The notes under the pieces: model-generated
The model's input: the letters and a program-made list of their open reading frames with translations, nothing else
What the model was told of the DNA's origin: nothing
The model's database searches: none
Made by a program: the position numbers and the translations under genes
Part shown: piece by piece, positions 36,662 through 47,589 of the stretch
Layout: each line of letters starts with the position of its first letter
How positions within the stretch are numbered: position 1 is the first letter of the stretch
Assembly: GCA_016648135.1 (NCBI GenBank)
Contig: JADDOH010000485.1
Coordinates: forward strand, 62,001-126,000
Direction of reading: 5' to 3'
Source: Agrypnia vestita
Lineage: Eukaryota; Arthropoda; Insecta; Trichoptera; Phryganeidae
Length of the DNA: 64,000 bases

Positions 36662-36804
36662 CAGTTGCCGGCAAACTTCTTGAAATTCTTTGGCGTGGTG
36701 GGGGAATGCGCAGAAGACAAAATTTGGGTCTCTTTGGTGGAAAGGTAGATGCGCAAACTTCCCCCCACTACGCCGTAAAATTTCAAGATGTTTGCCGGCT
36801 ACTG
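36662..36804. mobile_element. 143-bp TA-flanked MITE with about 50-bp inverted arms
   Basis: The left arm starts CAGTTGCCGGCAAACTTCTT and the right arm, as complement, CAGTAGCCGGCAAACATCTT. TA lies directly outside on both sides (36660-36661, 36805-36806). The arms continue through CTTGAAATT and a GGCGT(G/A)GTGGGGG block. TA target choice suggests Tc1/mariner-type mobilisation. The four open frames here are artefacts of the repeat. Confidence 0.85.
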
Positions 36805-36855
36805 TAGTATTTAGATGTATTATGGCTGAGAGAAACCAAAACCAGCTTAATTTGA

Positions 36856-36920
36856 AAATAGTAAGAATATTCATGTGACACGTATTCCGTGTTCACATCT
36901 CTATTTTTTTAAAAAAAAAA
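36856..36920 (+). mobile_element. SINE family 2, 3' tail only
   Basis: AGTAAGAATATTCATGTGAC, then ATTCCGTGTTCACATCTC and an A/T tail, match 45485-45540 of the fuller SINE copy. The tRNA-like head is absent. Confidence 0.5.
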
Positions 36921-37167
36921 ATTATTGAGAAAATTTGCACAAAGGGAAATAATAATTATTTAACCCTTTTTTAGTTATGTTGGCGAAAAATACGCGTTCA
37001 TGCAGGATGAAATAATGTAAATTTAATATACGGCACATTTATGATCCCAATTATAGTAATTTCTCTGTCTGTCCGTTCGTATGTTCGTCCGTCCATCGTA
37101 ACTTCATTTAACGTCCTTAACTTCTTTATAATATTAAAAAAATGTTTTTTTTATAAATAAATAAATA

Positions 37168-37226
37168 GGTACTAATTCTTTAGGAACCGACATATAAAAG
37201 TACCGTCATTTTTGATGGGTCACAGC
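37168..37226. mobile_element. MITE family C half copy
   Basis: GGAACCGACATATAAAAGTA and CGTCATTTTTGATGGGTCAC, followed by AGC, align with the right arm of 6482-6714. Confidence 0.6.
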
Positions 37227-37391
37227 TAGTTTCTATATAAATTGTGAGAGGATATCATAATATCAATAGTTACAAAGTAAGCAACTTCAAAGATTTATTT
37301 TTTGTATTTTTTGGGTACTTACTATGTAACAATTTATTTCAGACATTTTTTTGGAGAGTAAACTTATGTACAATTTGTTAATTATTTATGA

Positions 37392-37664
37392 CTAGCTGTT
37401 TGTACCCAGCGTTGCACGGGTTAAGGATTAATTTGAAAATAAATTTGTGGGGGGAAACAAACGTCTGATTCGAACGGTATAGATTTGCATCGAAAATATA
37501 TCAGGAGGAGGGGAAAGGGTAAAAGTGGAGGGAGGAAATGTCACCTTTGCTACTTGCCGGGTCCTAAAGAATAAGTATGCAAAATTTGAATCGAATCGGA
37601 CAAACTGTGTGGATTTGTACAGGAAACAGACAGACAGACAGATATTGAGTTTTATATGTATAGA
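37392..37664 (-). mobile_element. Non-autonomous Helitron, copy 2 (273 bp)
   Basis: On the minus strand it starts TCTATACATATAAAACTCAA and ends ACAAACAGCTAG. The 3' hairpin is ACCCG/TGGGT with one G-T pair. The flanks are A before TC and T after CTAG, as expected for Helitron insertion between A and T. It has one copy of the internal unit that is triplicated in 28085-28602. Confidence 0.85.
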
Positions 37665-37810
37665 TTACTACGCTGCCGGTTTCGAAACGTCCGTGTCATT
37701 AACAAGCGTTATTCAAACGTATTACGAGTTTTTAGGTGTTGGGGTGAATTAGCGTTTTGGGAGGGGCGAGGGAGGGAACATCGTTAATAATGGTGACTTA
37801 CATTGGGCTA

Positions 37811-38095
37811 TTATTTTGTTGACAATATTGATATATTAATTAAATTTTTTGTTAATTTCTTTAGATTTCTAGAGTAAACAATTTGAAAATTTTTTAACAT
37901 CAATGTATTTAAAGGTAGATTTATCTTTCTGAAAGTGTGGCCAAACAAGTTTCTAACAAATTCAGAATAATTATTATTTCTCAAACAAAGTTCGTGTTCT
38001 CTTATCCTAGTTTTAAAATTTCTCGTGGTCATTCCTACATATTGTGCATCATATTCTAATGTGTAGCTACCACTTTTTCACATTTATTTGTAAAT
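37811..38095 (-). pseudogene. Penelope-like GIY-YIG endonuclease fragment
   Basis: On the minus strand, from about 38075, it reads SYTLEYDAQYVGMTTRNFKT and continues RIREHELCLRNNN. This is the (G)-x-Y...YVG-x-T-x-R pattern and conserved R-x-x-E-H of GIY-YIG nucleases in Penelope-like elements. Later residues are degraded, ending at 37811. A hammerhead-like core in the opposite orientation lies about 60 bp away. Confidence 0.65.
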
Positions 38096-38149
38096 AATGC
38101 TCGTTAATGATACGGACCTGCCTTAAACACTTCAACACTCACTCATCAC

Positions 38150-38200
38150 ATCAGCCCTGATGATGGACCTTGCAATGGGATCCGAAACGTTGGCCAGAGA
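38150..38200 (+). ncRNA. Hammerhead-like motif
   Basis: CTGATGA (38157-38163), an imperfect stem II (GGACC ... GGATCC), then GAAAC (38184-38188) and GTTGGCC. Close relatives lie at 39326 and 44340. Confidence 0.4.
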
Positions 38201-38959
38201 GGTCACATATACACGGCAGAATATCCCAAACTATACACAGAAGATTCCTTTAATTATATAAATTAAATAATTTAATATTCAAAACAAACAAGCTAATTAA
38301 ATTGATACTCTAAACAAATCGCGTGTTTTGTAGCTACATTTTCAAGTAAAATTTTAATATTTTCAAAATGAAATAACCCAAATAAAAATACCTAATGCGC
38401 ATTTTACCCTCATTTCTGAAATCTCAATTTTGGTTCGAGCAAATAAAGTACGAAAGCATTCACAAAATGGATTTTTAACGAGTCAAGAATGTTGAAGTTT
38501 GTGTCTATTAAGTATCGAAATACATTTTTACTGTACAATATGTTTAAAGAAAATAAATATGTATCTGTCTTAGTACACAAAAACACATACGGAATGATTA
38601 TTATAAATATTAGTTCATATCTTTTTTAAATTTCAAACAGTCAAATTTTAATATATATGCGATTGGGAATCATATAAATTATGTTATTTTTGTTGACAGA
38701 AAACATGTATTTTCTTTCTGATTTTTTTTTATATTATTATTATTACTTTATTTATTAAATTACATTACAAATATACTTATATGATAGTAAATTATCATAC
38801 AATCATACAATAAAATATGTAACTATCCAAATAGGCAGGCTTGTTTTAGGGCAAGTTACATATATCATTTTAAAACACAAAATTTAACGATAGGTACTCA
38901 TAAGTATAATTAATTTATAATTTTGAGTTCTGTTATATTAGTATAATATAAAAATTTAA

Positions 38960-39150
38960 ATTAGATTAATACAATACCCACCCACTATAGAATGGGTGGA
39001 AATGGCGAATGTGTAAGGTGATCACTTAAGCCAACCGTACGATAGGTCGTAAGTCCTATGTACACCCATAAAAACTTCTATACCTTCTCTCCATTAATAA
39101 AAAAATAAATATACAGTTTCGTCTCTGTGAGACATCTATAACAGTGTTTT
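38960..39150. mobile_element. MITE family B, partial copy
   Basis: GTGATCACTTAAGCCAAC and TCGTCTCTGTGAGACATCT match family B right-arm sequence. The latter also occurs near 13970. Confidence 0.45.
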
Positions 39151-39296
39151 CTCTACCCATATTGAAAAGAATATTAAATGTATAATATTAATGTATTATA
39201 ATTTTTCAGCTAAGAAACTGTGTAAATATTTATTAAAAATCATAAACAGAGAGACTGAAAATGTTTTCACGGCAGTTCAGAATCTTTTGGTTTGAA

Positions 39297-39403
39297 TTTT
39301 CTGGGATATTCTGCCATGTGCAGTACATCAGCCTTGATGGACCCTACAATGGGATCCGAAACGTTAGCCAAAAAGGTAAAAACATCCAGAATATCCCAGA
39401 AAA
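39297..39403. repeat. Inverted repeat around a hammerhead-like core
   Basis: TTTTCTGGGATATTCTG (39297-39313) and its perfect complement (39387-39403) enclose TTGATGG...GGATCCGAAACGTTAGCC. The same layout occurs at 44265-44405. It probably derives from Penelope-like terminal repeats. Confidence 0.55.
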
Positions 39404-41394
39404 CTCAAATCAGAAGCATGACTGAAGTTTTCGATGTTAAAATGAAAAGATTTAATTTCTAAATCTTTCAAATTAATAAACTAGCGCAGTTTATTAATTA
39501 ATAATTGTTAACCATGTATATTTCATAATACGCAATTAATATAATCAGGAGAAATTATCATCCAATGTGTGTCAGATCAGTCTACATGTACATACATTAT
39601 TATGGAAAGAATATTCTGAAAAGTGTTGTGGAAAGATGTATGGACCATTTTTTTTACCTTACTTTTTCCTCCGCACTATCATTATTTTCGCTGGCAGTCA
39701 ATTTAATCTGATTTATGTTACATTTTATATAATTCTATTTGCAAAAATAAATAATAAAATAAATAAGCTAAAACCATTTTACTACTACTACAATTTCAAG
39801 CCTTGATTCAAAATATTCCATAAGAATATAAAGTTCTTATATGGATATATCATCGAATCCAGAGTTTCTATCTTAGGAAGTCACAGATCTTTCCGTGATA
39901 AATTTGTAAAATTAGTATAATAACAGTCATATATTATCTACATAGATACGCAGACATATGAATTTATTTTATTTGTGGGCAAAAGTAACAACCAAATGAA
40001 TCAAAAAATGCATGAGCCAATACAAAATATGAGAATTTCCTGTTTTTACGAAATCTCTTAAAGCCTTTTTATTTTTATCTTATTTCTGCACCAGTAGTTT
40101 TTTTTTCGCACAAAAACGTGGAGCCTAGCTGACTAATGTCGTTGTTTCTTGCCAAATTTTTCAAATAATTAAACATGTCATTCGTCCTTTTTCAAAAAAA
40201 AATGTAGTAAAAATTAAAAATTAATAAATTTGATTTTATTTTCTGATTCATCTAATTTCTTCTTGCTAGATTTATAACTAAAGAACGAACATGCATACTT
40301 TACTAAAAACTAAATTTTAATATTAATAATTTTTTTTCATAAATCCAAACATTTATTTTCATAAATCCACTTTTTATCGTAACATCAAATATGAAATAAA
40401 AATTATCAAATAGATTGAATTAAATAAAGAATAAAAAATTAATACATATAAAATATGTAAAATAAAAGATTTTAGATTTTTTTTTACCCATCAACAGTTG
40501 ATATTAAAAAGCATTGGAGAAAATAGTGTTACTAAATAATCGTAGGTATTTCAAATACAATAATTAAGAACATCTCAAATTCTGTATAGTCAGCTATATT
40601 TACTATTTATGAATAACAGAATTATATTTTAATAACAAAAATAAAGTCGACTAATTTTTATAGTACTTTAATTTTATTTTTTCGTTAACTTACTTTCACC
40701 GCTAGACCCACATTTTTTTACATGCATGTCTGTAGCTAAAAAAAGCACTACAAATACCTAAAAATATATTTTATGCTATATAAAAAATATATTCTTAAAT
40801 AAACAATAGTAAGCTTTATTTCATCTTAATGAAGGATCGACAATTCAGAAACTGATTCAAATAAAATTTTAATAATTGTAATTTCTTCTATTTATATATC
40901 AAAATATTTTAACTACAACTTGCTTGAAATATGAAATACAGAAAAATATTAATTGTAACATAAAGTGAAGATAGAGATACTATAAGCTGCTTCAACATAA
41001 CGAAGTTCAGTACTCAAGATAACAGAAAATTTATGTTATTACTCTTAATTTTTTTGTCCGTCATATTATGTATGTATGATGAAGTTTTTCGCTTGCTGGC
41101 CTTCGACTTTACAAATAGGCGCCTCATTTAAAAGTTGACATTAAACTTAAGAATGCCTAAGAATTCTATGTTTAGGTAATTATGAGCATTATTTTTATTA
41201 ATAAAGATAGTAAATATATTAAATGGATTTTGACTTATTTGAAAATAAATAATTAAAATGATTTATTCAACCAACATGCAAATTTTCGTTGACGCAGCTT
41301 TGTGTAGCCCTTAAAGCTTTAAATCACAATTTTTTAAGTAGTTTAAAATCATATAGAAAGGCAAAAATAAAATAATAAAACGTATTTACATATG
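39404..41394. other. A+T-rich spacer; start of the duplicated block
   Basis: I see no gene in this stretch. From about 40905 on, short blocks match sequence near 46140-46600 (for example GAAATACAGAAAAAT and, at 41090-41150, TTTACAAATA). These mark the 5' reach of the segmental duplication carrying the two secreted-protein genes. Confidence 0.4.
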
Positions 41395-41590
41395 AAGGGT
41401 ATAAAAACAAAAATGTTTTGAATGCATCCACCGAGGATTACTAATATAGAATGTACAGAATTCAAGATTTCATAGAATATATAACTATATACTTTCCAAA
41501 ATCATGTTTCTAAATTACTACTTAAAACAAACACAGCAGTATCCACGCAGTATAACAAGCGAAAGCAGCAATATCCCCTTCAACCAATCA
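41395..41590. mobile_element. MITE family A, degenerate copy
   Basis: GGGTATAAAAACAAAAATGT, TTTTGAATGCATCCACCGAG and, at the right, AGCGAAAGCAGCAATATCC match family A. The copy is rearranged. Confidence 0.45.
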
Positions 41591-41637
41591 AACCTCGAGG
41601 ATGTGTCACGTGACAAAATGAGCGCTTCACACTAAAA

Positions 41638-41682
41638 AGCCGCTTCAGTCTAAAATCGACAGTTTTTAGATTGAAGCGTCAA
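41638..41682. repeat. Hairpin, 15-bp imperfect arms
   Basis: GCTTCAGTCTAAAA pairs with TTTTTAGATTGAAGC around a short loop. The structure is isolated. Confidence 0.5.
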
Positions 41683-41999
41683 GTCAAATTGATACTGAAA
41701 CATCATAATAAAGACAGCAATTTCCAATTATATAAACGGCAAAAGCAGAAAATTTAAACTATTTGGTAGCAAACACATCAAAGTCCATATTTAAAACTAA
41801 AATGTTTATTTATATGAAAATAAAAGAAAAACTGCAGTGGCAACAGTTTCTATAAAACTAACCCATAAAAAGTTTTTATTATACACATTCTCATTTGTAT
41901 CGTTTTGAATTTGATATTCTATCAACATATTCCTTATGTGAAAAATAAATTCCATGTATATTATTATCCTTAAAACTTATAGAATATTGAAAACGTAAT

Positions 42000-42315
42000 A
42001 ATTGGTTTGGGGAGGCACGGCGTCAGCGAAACCGTCTGATCAGACCCATGGCTCAAGTCAGACTAGTTGAAACGCGCCTTCTCCACGCGTCGGGAACCTT
42101 TATATGGTTTCCAATTTGAAAAAAATTTCAAAAAGTCCAATTAATTAATTAGTTTTTTAAATGATTTTTATCGTTGCCACAAGTCTGCCTGTAACGTTTC
42201 AGCTCGGTTGGATCACGAGAAAAGATTTAAAAATCGATCCAAAGTTTTTTCGGCAGACAAGCAGACGCTTCGAGTTAAAAGTAAGGGAGTTAAAATGATA
42301 AATTCAATTTTCATA
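42000..42315 (-). mobile_element. Repeat family E (CTGCTTGT element), copy 1
   Basis: On the minus strand it reads from an ACTCCCTTACTTTTAACTCG end through GCGTCTGCTTGTCTGCC, a GATCGATTTTTAA block, CGTGATCCAACCGAGCTGAA and TTTCAAATTGGAAACC to a GACGCGTGGAGAAGGCGC block. Copies at 56655-57060 and 58606-59170 share these blocks. It is non-coding. Confidence 0.55.
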
Positions 42316-42760
42316 AATTCTATAGAAATGTCCTTCAGTTGTGACAGGTTTTATTTATTTATCTCATCAACACATCATTTGGTTATTGTTGCATTTGCTT
42401 TTATACCCACGTGATGAATGAAAACTTAAAAGAAATTTCGGATAAATGTTCCATTACGCGGATGTGGTTTGATGGTCTGGTTGATAGCCTCGATGAGTAA
42501 TTGGATACCTAACTAAATTTCTTCAAAAATGCTTTAGGTGACTCAATCACATACAGAGTATTCGCAAACAATGTGGAATCAAAAATGTATAAAAATAAAT
42601 AACTAAGAAAAAAAGAATATTTAACGTCAAGGTTCAATGAAAATTGATTAACAATTGAAACAAATTAGTTTATTTCACAGAAATTTTATTTTAATGCAAT
42701 TTTAATATAGTAATTATAATTCTTCTGTAATTTTATATTTATTTATGTATTTAGTCATTT

Positions 42761-43063
42761 GGCCGTATTCTGAACCAAGCAATATTGCTATTTCTGTATT
42801 TTGACAGTTATGCACAACATATAAATGCCTCCAATTTTATCGTTTTAAGTTTGTCAGGTTTGAAATTAATGAATTCAATCAATCAAAAAGCTCTTAAATG
42901 TAAATAAACGTTAAGGTATTCACAATGAAGTTCTTAATTGATTTAATTCGTTAATTTCGAGACCTGTCAAACTTAAAAAATCAAAACTGGCGGCATGATT
43001 ATGTTATACAACAACTGTCAACACACAAAAATGGCAATATTGCTTTGTTCAGAATATGGCCAA
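42761..43063. mobile_element. Palindromic MITE, family D, about 110-bp arms
   Basis: The left arm starts TTGGCCGTATTCTGAACCAA, followed by GCAATATTGC. The right arm, as complement, starts TTGGCCATATTCTGAACAAA. The arms continue through TTTTGACAGTT and AAGTTTGTCAGGT-like blocks. It lies about 530 bp upstream of the first secreted-protein gene. I see no counterpart upstream of the second gene, so it probably inserted after the duplication. Confidence 0.75.
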
Positions 43064-43446
43064 TTGTATATATATTTAAAAAATCGTTTTTTAATATATT
43101 TTTAATTTAAAAAAGCGATTTAAAAAAGTGGTTAACCTAAGCTCCCCTTTTCTAAACACAAACTCATTATTTTCGAAAAACAACGATCATTTTTATTGAA
43201 TATAAAAAAAATATTTTATTTCAATTAAAAAATGTAAGTAATAATAAAGGGTAATAAAAAGAAAATATTATACAATAAAATAAAAAATGCACGACCGTAA
43301 GTGATAAATTAAACTGTATTGAAAATTATATTGAGAGAAAGGAAAAACAGTTTTTCGCGGATTTAACGCGGAAAAAATATTTCCATATAATGAAAAAAGC
43401 GGATACGAAATTATACTAAAATATTAATGAAGTATATATATTTTAG

Positions 43447-43589
43447 ACAAACACCCAGTACATATTTTGCACAAACATTTCCAACACATTTGATAACCGT
43501 ATACTTCATTCGTTAGTAAGAAAAATATACGCGGACATTACCGGAGCGGATATCGCATATATTTTCGCTGGTGCTGTACTGTTTTCAAT
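43447..43589 (+). promoter_or_regulatory. Promoter/5' UTR of the first secreted-protein gene
   Basis: Short blocks are conserved with the second gene at the same distance from ATG: ACAAACACCC (43447), TTCATTCGTTAGTAAG (43505-43520), and GCGGACATTA against TATGGACATTA, then GAGCG. TTAGT (43513-43517) corresponds to the arthropod initiator-like TCAGT of the other gene. If so, the leader is about 75 nt. I see no clear TATA box at -30. Confidence 0.45.
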
Positions 43590-44039
43590 ATGAAAGGCTT
43601 GCTATTATTAATGCAGTGTTTGGCAAGTGTCCTACTGACACAAGCTTACATTCTTAATCATCTGAAGCGCCACATCTTGGAGCTGAACCACCGTTCGGAT
43701 AAGGACTATCCTCTGGACCACGACTACCGTCCTACACCTGATTACAGCCTGGAGGGTAACCACTCTCCGAAATCCGACCACCACCTGCAGCAAAACGAAC
43801 AACCGATGACCTACGATACCGGAAATGGAGTCAGAACCCTGGACGACAGGAACATATTTAACTTTTTTAAGCTGAAGATTCCAGAACCCGCCTGTCCACT
43901 AGGATCACGCTGGATGAGCTCGCGATGCCGACTCGTCAGAAGGCGTCAGACACGTAATAAAAGTCCGTGTCGTCCAGGCAAGGTGAAAATTCACGGAGTG
44001 TGCAGAAAAGTGTTTAAAAAATCAACGAATAAACAGTGA
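43590..44039 (+). CDS. Small secreted four-cysteine protein, paralogue 1 (149 aa)
   Basis: Function unknown. Residues 1-19 form a clear signal peptide (MKGLLLLMQCLASVLLTQA), so the protein enters the secretory pathway and is probably released. Residues 33-72 are Asp/His/Pro/Tyr-rich, with one DYPLDHDYRPTP unit of the repeat expanded in the paralogue. MTYDTGNG is at 73-80. The C-terminal part is basic with Cys 102, 113, 127 and 138 (spacing x10, x13, x10). It reads as two C-x-x-G-x7-C-R modules, CPLGSRWMSSRCR and CRPGKVKIHGVCR, likely held by two disulfides. The start is set by the signal peptide and by identity with the paralogue start (MKGLL). It is a single exon, GC-richer than its flanks. 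An AATAAA lies at 44079. It may be a venom, salivary, immune, seminal or cocoon/eggshell protein; the sequence does not decide. Confidence 0.85.
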   Translation: MKGLLLLMQCLASVLLTQAYILNHLKRHILELNHRSDKDYPLDHDYRPTPDYSLEGNHSPKSDHHLQQNEQPMTYDTGNGVRTLDDRNIFNFFKLKIPEPACPLGSRWMSSRCRLVRRRQTRNKSPCRPGKVKIHGVCRKVFKKSTNKQ

Positions 44040-44078
44040 ACCGTTCTTGTCATATGAAATTAATAGATTTTTTATTGT

Positions 44079-44084
44079 AATAAA
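44079..44084 (+). terminator. Polyadenylation signal AATAAA
   Basis: AATAAA lies 40 bp past the stop codon of the first secreted-protein gene, in the expected position for 3' end formation. Confidence 0.55.
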
Positions 44085-44264
44085 CTCAAATAATGTATCT
44101 ATTTTATAAATGCTTCAACAATTCAATTACATAAATTATTAAATAAACTGTTAAGAATATCAGAAGAAAATTACATTTTCCTGTGTTTTTCAAAATTTAT
44201 CTTCAAATAACAATTGACGAACACCTCTTTGATAAGATTATTGAACGTTCTTAGGTTTTCACGG

Positions 44265-44405
44265 CTACTCAGAATCTTCAGGTTTGTGTTTTCTGGGGTA
44301 TTATGCCATGTTGTTACGACCTTTCGGGCCGACGTTTCACATCTCATTGCAGAGTCCATCATCATGGATGATACCCCAGAAAATACAAATCTGAAGGATT
44401 CGGAT
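44265..44405 (-). repeat. Inverted repeat around a hammerhead-like core
   Basis: About 40-bp arms (AATCTTCAGGTTTGTGTTTT then CTGGGGTAT, and its complement to 44400) enclose a minus-strand core. The core reads ATGATGATGGACTC ... GTGAAACGTCGGCC. It resembles 38157 and 39326, but the first core base is changed. The overlapping open frames at 44171-44432 are by-products. Confidence 0.55.
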
Positions 44406-44974
44406 TCAGCCCATACCGGGTATATTTACTAAGAAAAACACCAAAAATTAATATTCAATAAAAAAAATATTTTATTATTTGTTTTAATCTGCTTGTATGT
44501 TTATTAATTATTACACATACATGTTTAAATTATTAAAATTAACTACTAGTCCAATTCTAAAAAAAATTCCAATAATTTTGTGTACTCAAGAACTTCAGCA
44601 ATAATATTTAAAAATATATTTTAATTATTTAGAAAACAAAAACAAAAGACATCATTCATTTTGATATTTTGACATTTATAAAACACCTTGATGATAAAGA
44701 GGTTTGTCCAATGTATGTAGGTGTAATACATATAATTAATTAATAAATGTATATAAGTTTAAAACAAATAATAAAAATATTTTTTTTAAATGTCTATCTA
44801 CAAAGTTGCTCAACCAATTGAAAAAATAATATTCAATAATTTAAATGTTTATCCAGCTCGATTATAACGTGAAATTTATGATAAAGTTTAATATCGTAGT
44901 ATTTTCAATTTTTCATCTTGAACATAGAAAATTTTATGAGAGTGCTGAAGGGATATTCTTTTTTATTTTCTTCA
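44406..44974. other. A+T-rich spacer
   Basis: I see no gene or repeat arm in this stretch. Confidence 0.4.
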
Positions 44975-45129
44975 ACAGGTCTATAGGCCCAATTGATGAA
45001 TTCATTACATTACAAAAACAAACCAAACTTGAATTAATCACATAGAATTATTGTGATCTCACCGAGAATCGAACCCGGGACCCTCGGTATGAGAAGCTAG
45101 TGTCACGCCCACTAGGCTACGAGGACCGC
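44975..45129 (-). mobile_element. tRNA-derived SINE, family 1, copy 2
   Basis: On the minus strand it reads CGTAGCCTAGTGGGCGTGAC (A box) and GGGTTCGATTCTCGG (B box), as in 21605-21757. The tail shares a CAAGTTTGG and TTGTAATGTA stretch. The acceptor stem does not pair, so this is not a functional tRNA. Confidence 0.65.
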
Positions 45130-45384
45130 TTTGGAAGATATAGCAAGAATTAACAATATATGTATATCTGACTATATGCTGTATTTAGTAATAGCAATGA
45201 ATCGCCAATTTGATTATTTTTTTCCTGGCATAATAAAGGATCCTGATTACAAAAATGGTGTCAAATTTTGGTTCAAGCAAATTTAAAAGCAGTTATTTTA
45301 CCTTTTGTACATTATACATTTTTGCGTCATCTAAAATTATACATTTTTGACGCTTCACGCCATAGATGCCCATATGTATTCTTG

Positions 45385-45562
45385 TAGTAGCTTGTTGGTC
45401 TTGTGGTTAGGACTCTCGCCTCGTGATCCAAAGATCGCAGGTTCGAATCTCACGTTAGTTAGTCCTATTTTCATAAGAAAACAGTAAGAATATTGATGTG
45501 ACATGAATTCCGTGTTCGCATCTCTATTTTTTTATGTAAAAAATATATATATATATAAAATC
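45385..45562 (+). mobile_element. tRNA-derived SINE, family 2
   Basis: The head reads TTGGTCTTGTGGTTAGGACT (A box) and GGTTCGAATCTC (45440-45451, B box) at tRNA spacing. A body follows with AGAATATTGATGTGACATGA and CCGTGTTCGCATCTC, then an A/T and (TA)n tail. The same tail occurs alone at 36856-36920. Confidence 0.65.
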
Positions 45563-47589
45563 TAAGTTTTTGCTATTTATTCATAGAAAATGACATATCA
45601 CGTTTATCATAAGTGGGCCCATTCATTATCTTTCGTGTCAATTATACGATCCTGCATTACCGGCGCGACGCGGCGGCTTGCCATGCAATATAATGAATGC
45701 CCCGCATTACCTGAGAAAAAATCATTGTAGATTTTATATTTGGATATTATTGTGCCCAAGGGCTTATCTCCGTTTTAACACAAAACTGGCCTTTTCCCCA
45801 CCAGATATGATAAGGAAAGCTAATTTTCTATGGTTTCTTGTATCAAAAATGTTTCGTTCGTCAAAAATGCTTGCGCCAAAATTGGACATCATTTATGTAA
45901 TCAGGACCCTTTATTATGCCAGGGAAAAAAGTCAAATTGGTGTTTCGTTGCTATTACTAACTTATTCCTGACTATATGATGCTTACCTTATTCCTATACC
46001 TACGTGATGCAGTTTTTGTAGTTAATGGTGATACTGATCAACACTACCTATGACTATAATATCAGTACTGATCAACAGTGCCTACGGACTGTGAAAATAT
46101 TACAATTACGAAAAAATAAGATAAGGGTTGTTGAATTGAAAGTTAGTTGAAATATTTATTTAATTAAAATTTATAAAAACATAGTTACTCTTGAAATATT
46201 ATGAAATACAGAAAAATTTAAATAATTATATAAAGAATGTATATGTACAGAGGCTGTTATTCAATTTACTTCATTTTGACTTACTTTACTCTAGGTAAAT
46301 GAAAATATTTTCAACAGAATGTTAGTTAACTTAGCAAAAAACACTATCATATTTAAGGTCTATCGGCTTCGAGACGTACCTTTCTCTTCGTCAGGACCAA
46401 CACTACACTATATACCACAACCATCGTATTGTTAAACTTTCACTCATATTATTAATATTTGTAAAAGTGTGAAAATATTTTTGCAGTATTCTTAAATTAA
46501 TCTTTAATTATGATGAAGTTTGCCACTGCTTCGGCTTTTGGTTTTTACCTTTACAAATAAGTGTTTTAATTAAAATTGGCATCAACTTAGAAAAAATAAT
46601 AATATATAAATTAACCTTTTTGAGGTAAGCCCGCCAAATAAAATCTGATATTTAAATAAAAATATATTTTAAAAAATTCATTTTTTACTTGATACAAAAT
46701 TAAACTTGTATGCAATAAATTATTAGTTCATTCACTTTATTTCACATATGTAAAAGTTTATACATGATATGTACATGTAAACTTTTTTGGCTTCTACGTG
46801 GGTTTCTTTTTCTTTCCCTTTGTGCAATATACAACTTTATATACCCTTAAGCAAAGTTTTTTTTTAATTTGCCTTCTGCTAAAGATCCATCATTGTTATT
46901 TATATAATAAAATAATTTTTTATCCGGATTTTGGTTGAAAAATACTGTTCAAATATATACCAAAGAAAATGTTAAAAATTCCAAGAAAACTTGTTTAGTT
47001 TTTTTAGAATTTTGTCGGAAGTCCACATTTCTAGCAGAGCTCTGTTACCTTAAGCTTACTTTGTAATACTTTTGATTTGCATTATATATTATTATTATAT
47101 ATTATATATTATATATCTATTCTTCTTCTTCTTCCTTGCACTGTCTCAACTCATTACCTAGGTAGGCTATTGGGGTCGGCTCTTCTCGTTCTCAGGCTAT
47201 ATCTTCTTCGGTTCTGTTTTTAAGAGAAAAGAGCTTCAGATGAATAATATTTTTTATCAAACTATTACTTTGATACAAAATTATTTATAAAGTCGGAGGA
47301 CATTATTCATTATTTCTATTAATTAGTAGTCATCAGTAAAAAATGCTCATGGGAGACGAAAACATATCGTAGTTTGCAAATTTTCTCAAATCACATTGAG
47401 TATAATATAACACTGTTAGGGAGTTATTGTTATTGAATGTTATGTTTGAATCACTGTTATTGTCTGTTGTTTCACTGTCGCATTCTCCTTTTCTAGGCAA
47501 ATCTATCAAATCTAACAAAGCTCCATACATCCCTCTACTTTGTAAATACATTTCGTCCACAAATGAGAAATCACTTATTCCAGTTCTGC
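45563..47589. other. Spacer with duplicated blocks, no gene called
   Basis: Segment 46140-46620 has blocks homologous to 40905-41160 (upstream of the first secreted-protein gene). The frame at 45678-45971 (97 aa) follows a GC-rich patch at 45655-45690 but shows no recognisable domain. An (AT)n/(TTA)n stretch lies at 47080-47120. Confidence 0.4.

Noticed and set aside
36331..36878. Cluster of six open frames on both strands
   Set aside because: Explained by a CA/GC-rich patch and by the inverted arms of the 36662-36804 MITE.
44171..44432. Two open frames just downstream of the first secreted-protein gene
   Set aside because: They overlap an inverted repeat with a hammerhead-like core and mirror each other across strands.
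45059..45129. Possible tRNA gene on the minus strand (A and B boxes present)
   Set aside because: The acceptor stem does not pair, and a similar copy with shared tail lies at 21677-21757, so a SINE is more likely.
45391..45460. Possible tRNA gene on the plus strand
   Set aside because: No proper acceptor or anticodon stem pairing, and it is fused to a SINE body whose tail is repeated at 36856-36920.
45678..45971. 97-aa open frame
   Set aside because: No signal peptide, domain or paralogue; it sits in duplicated intergenic sequence next to a SINE.
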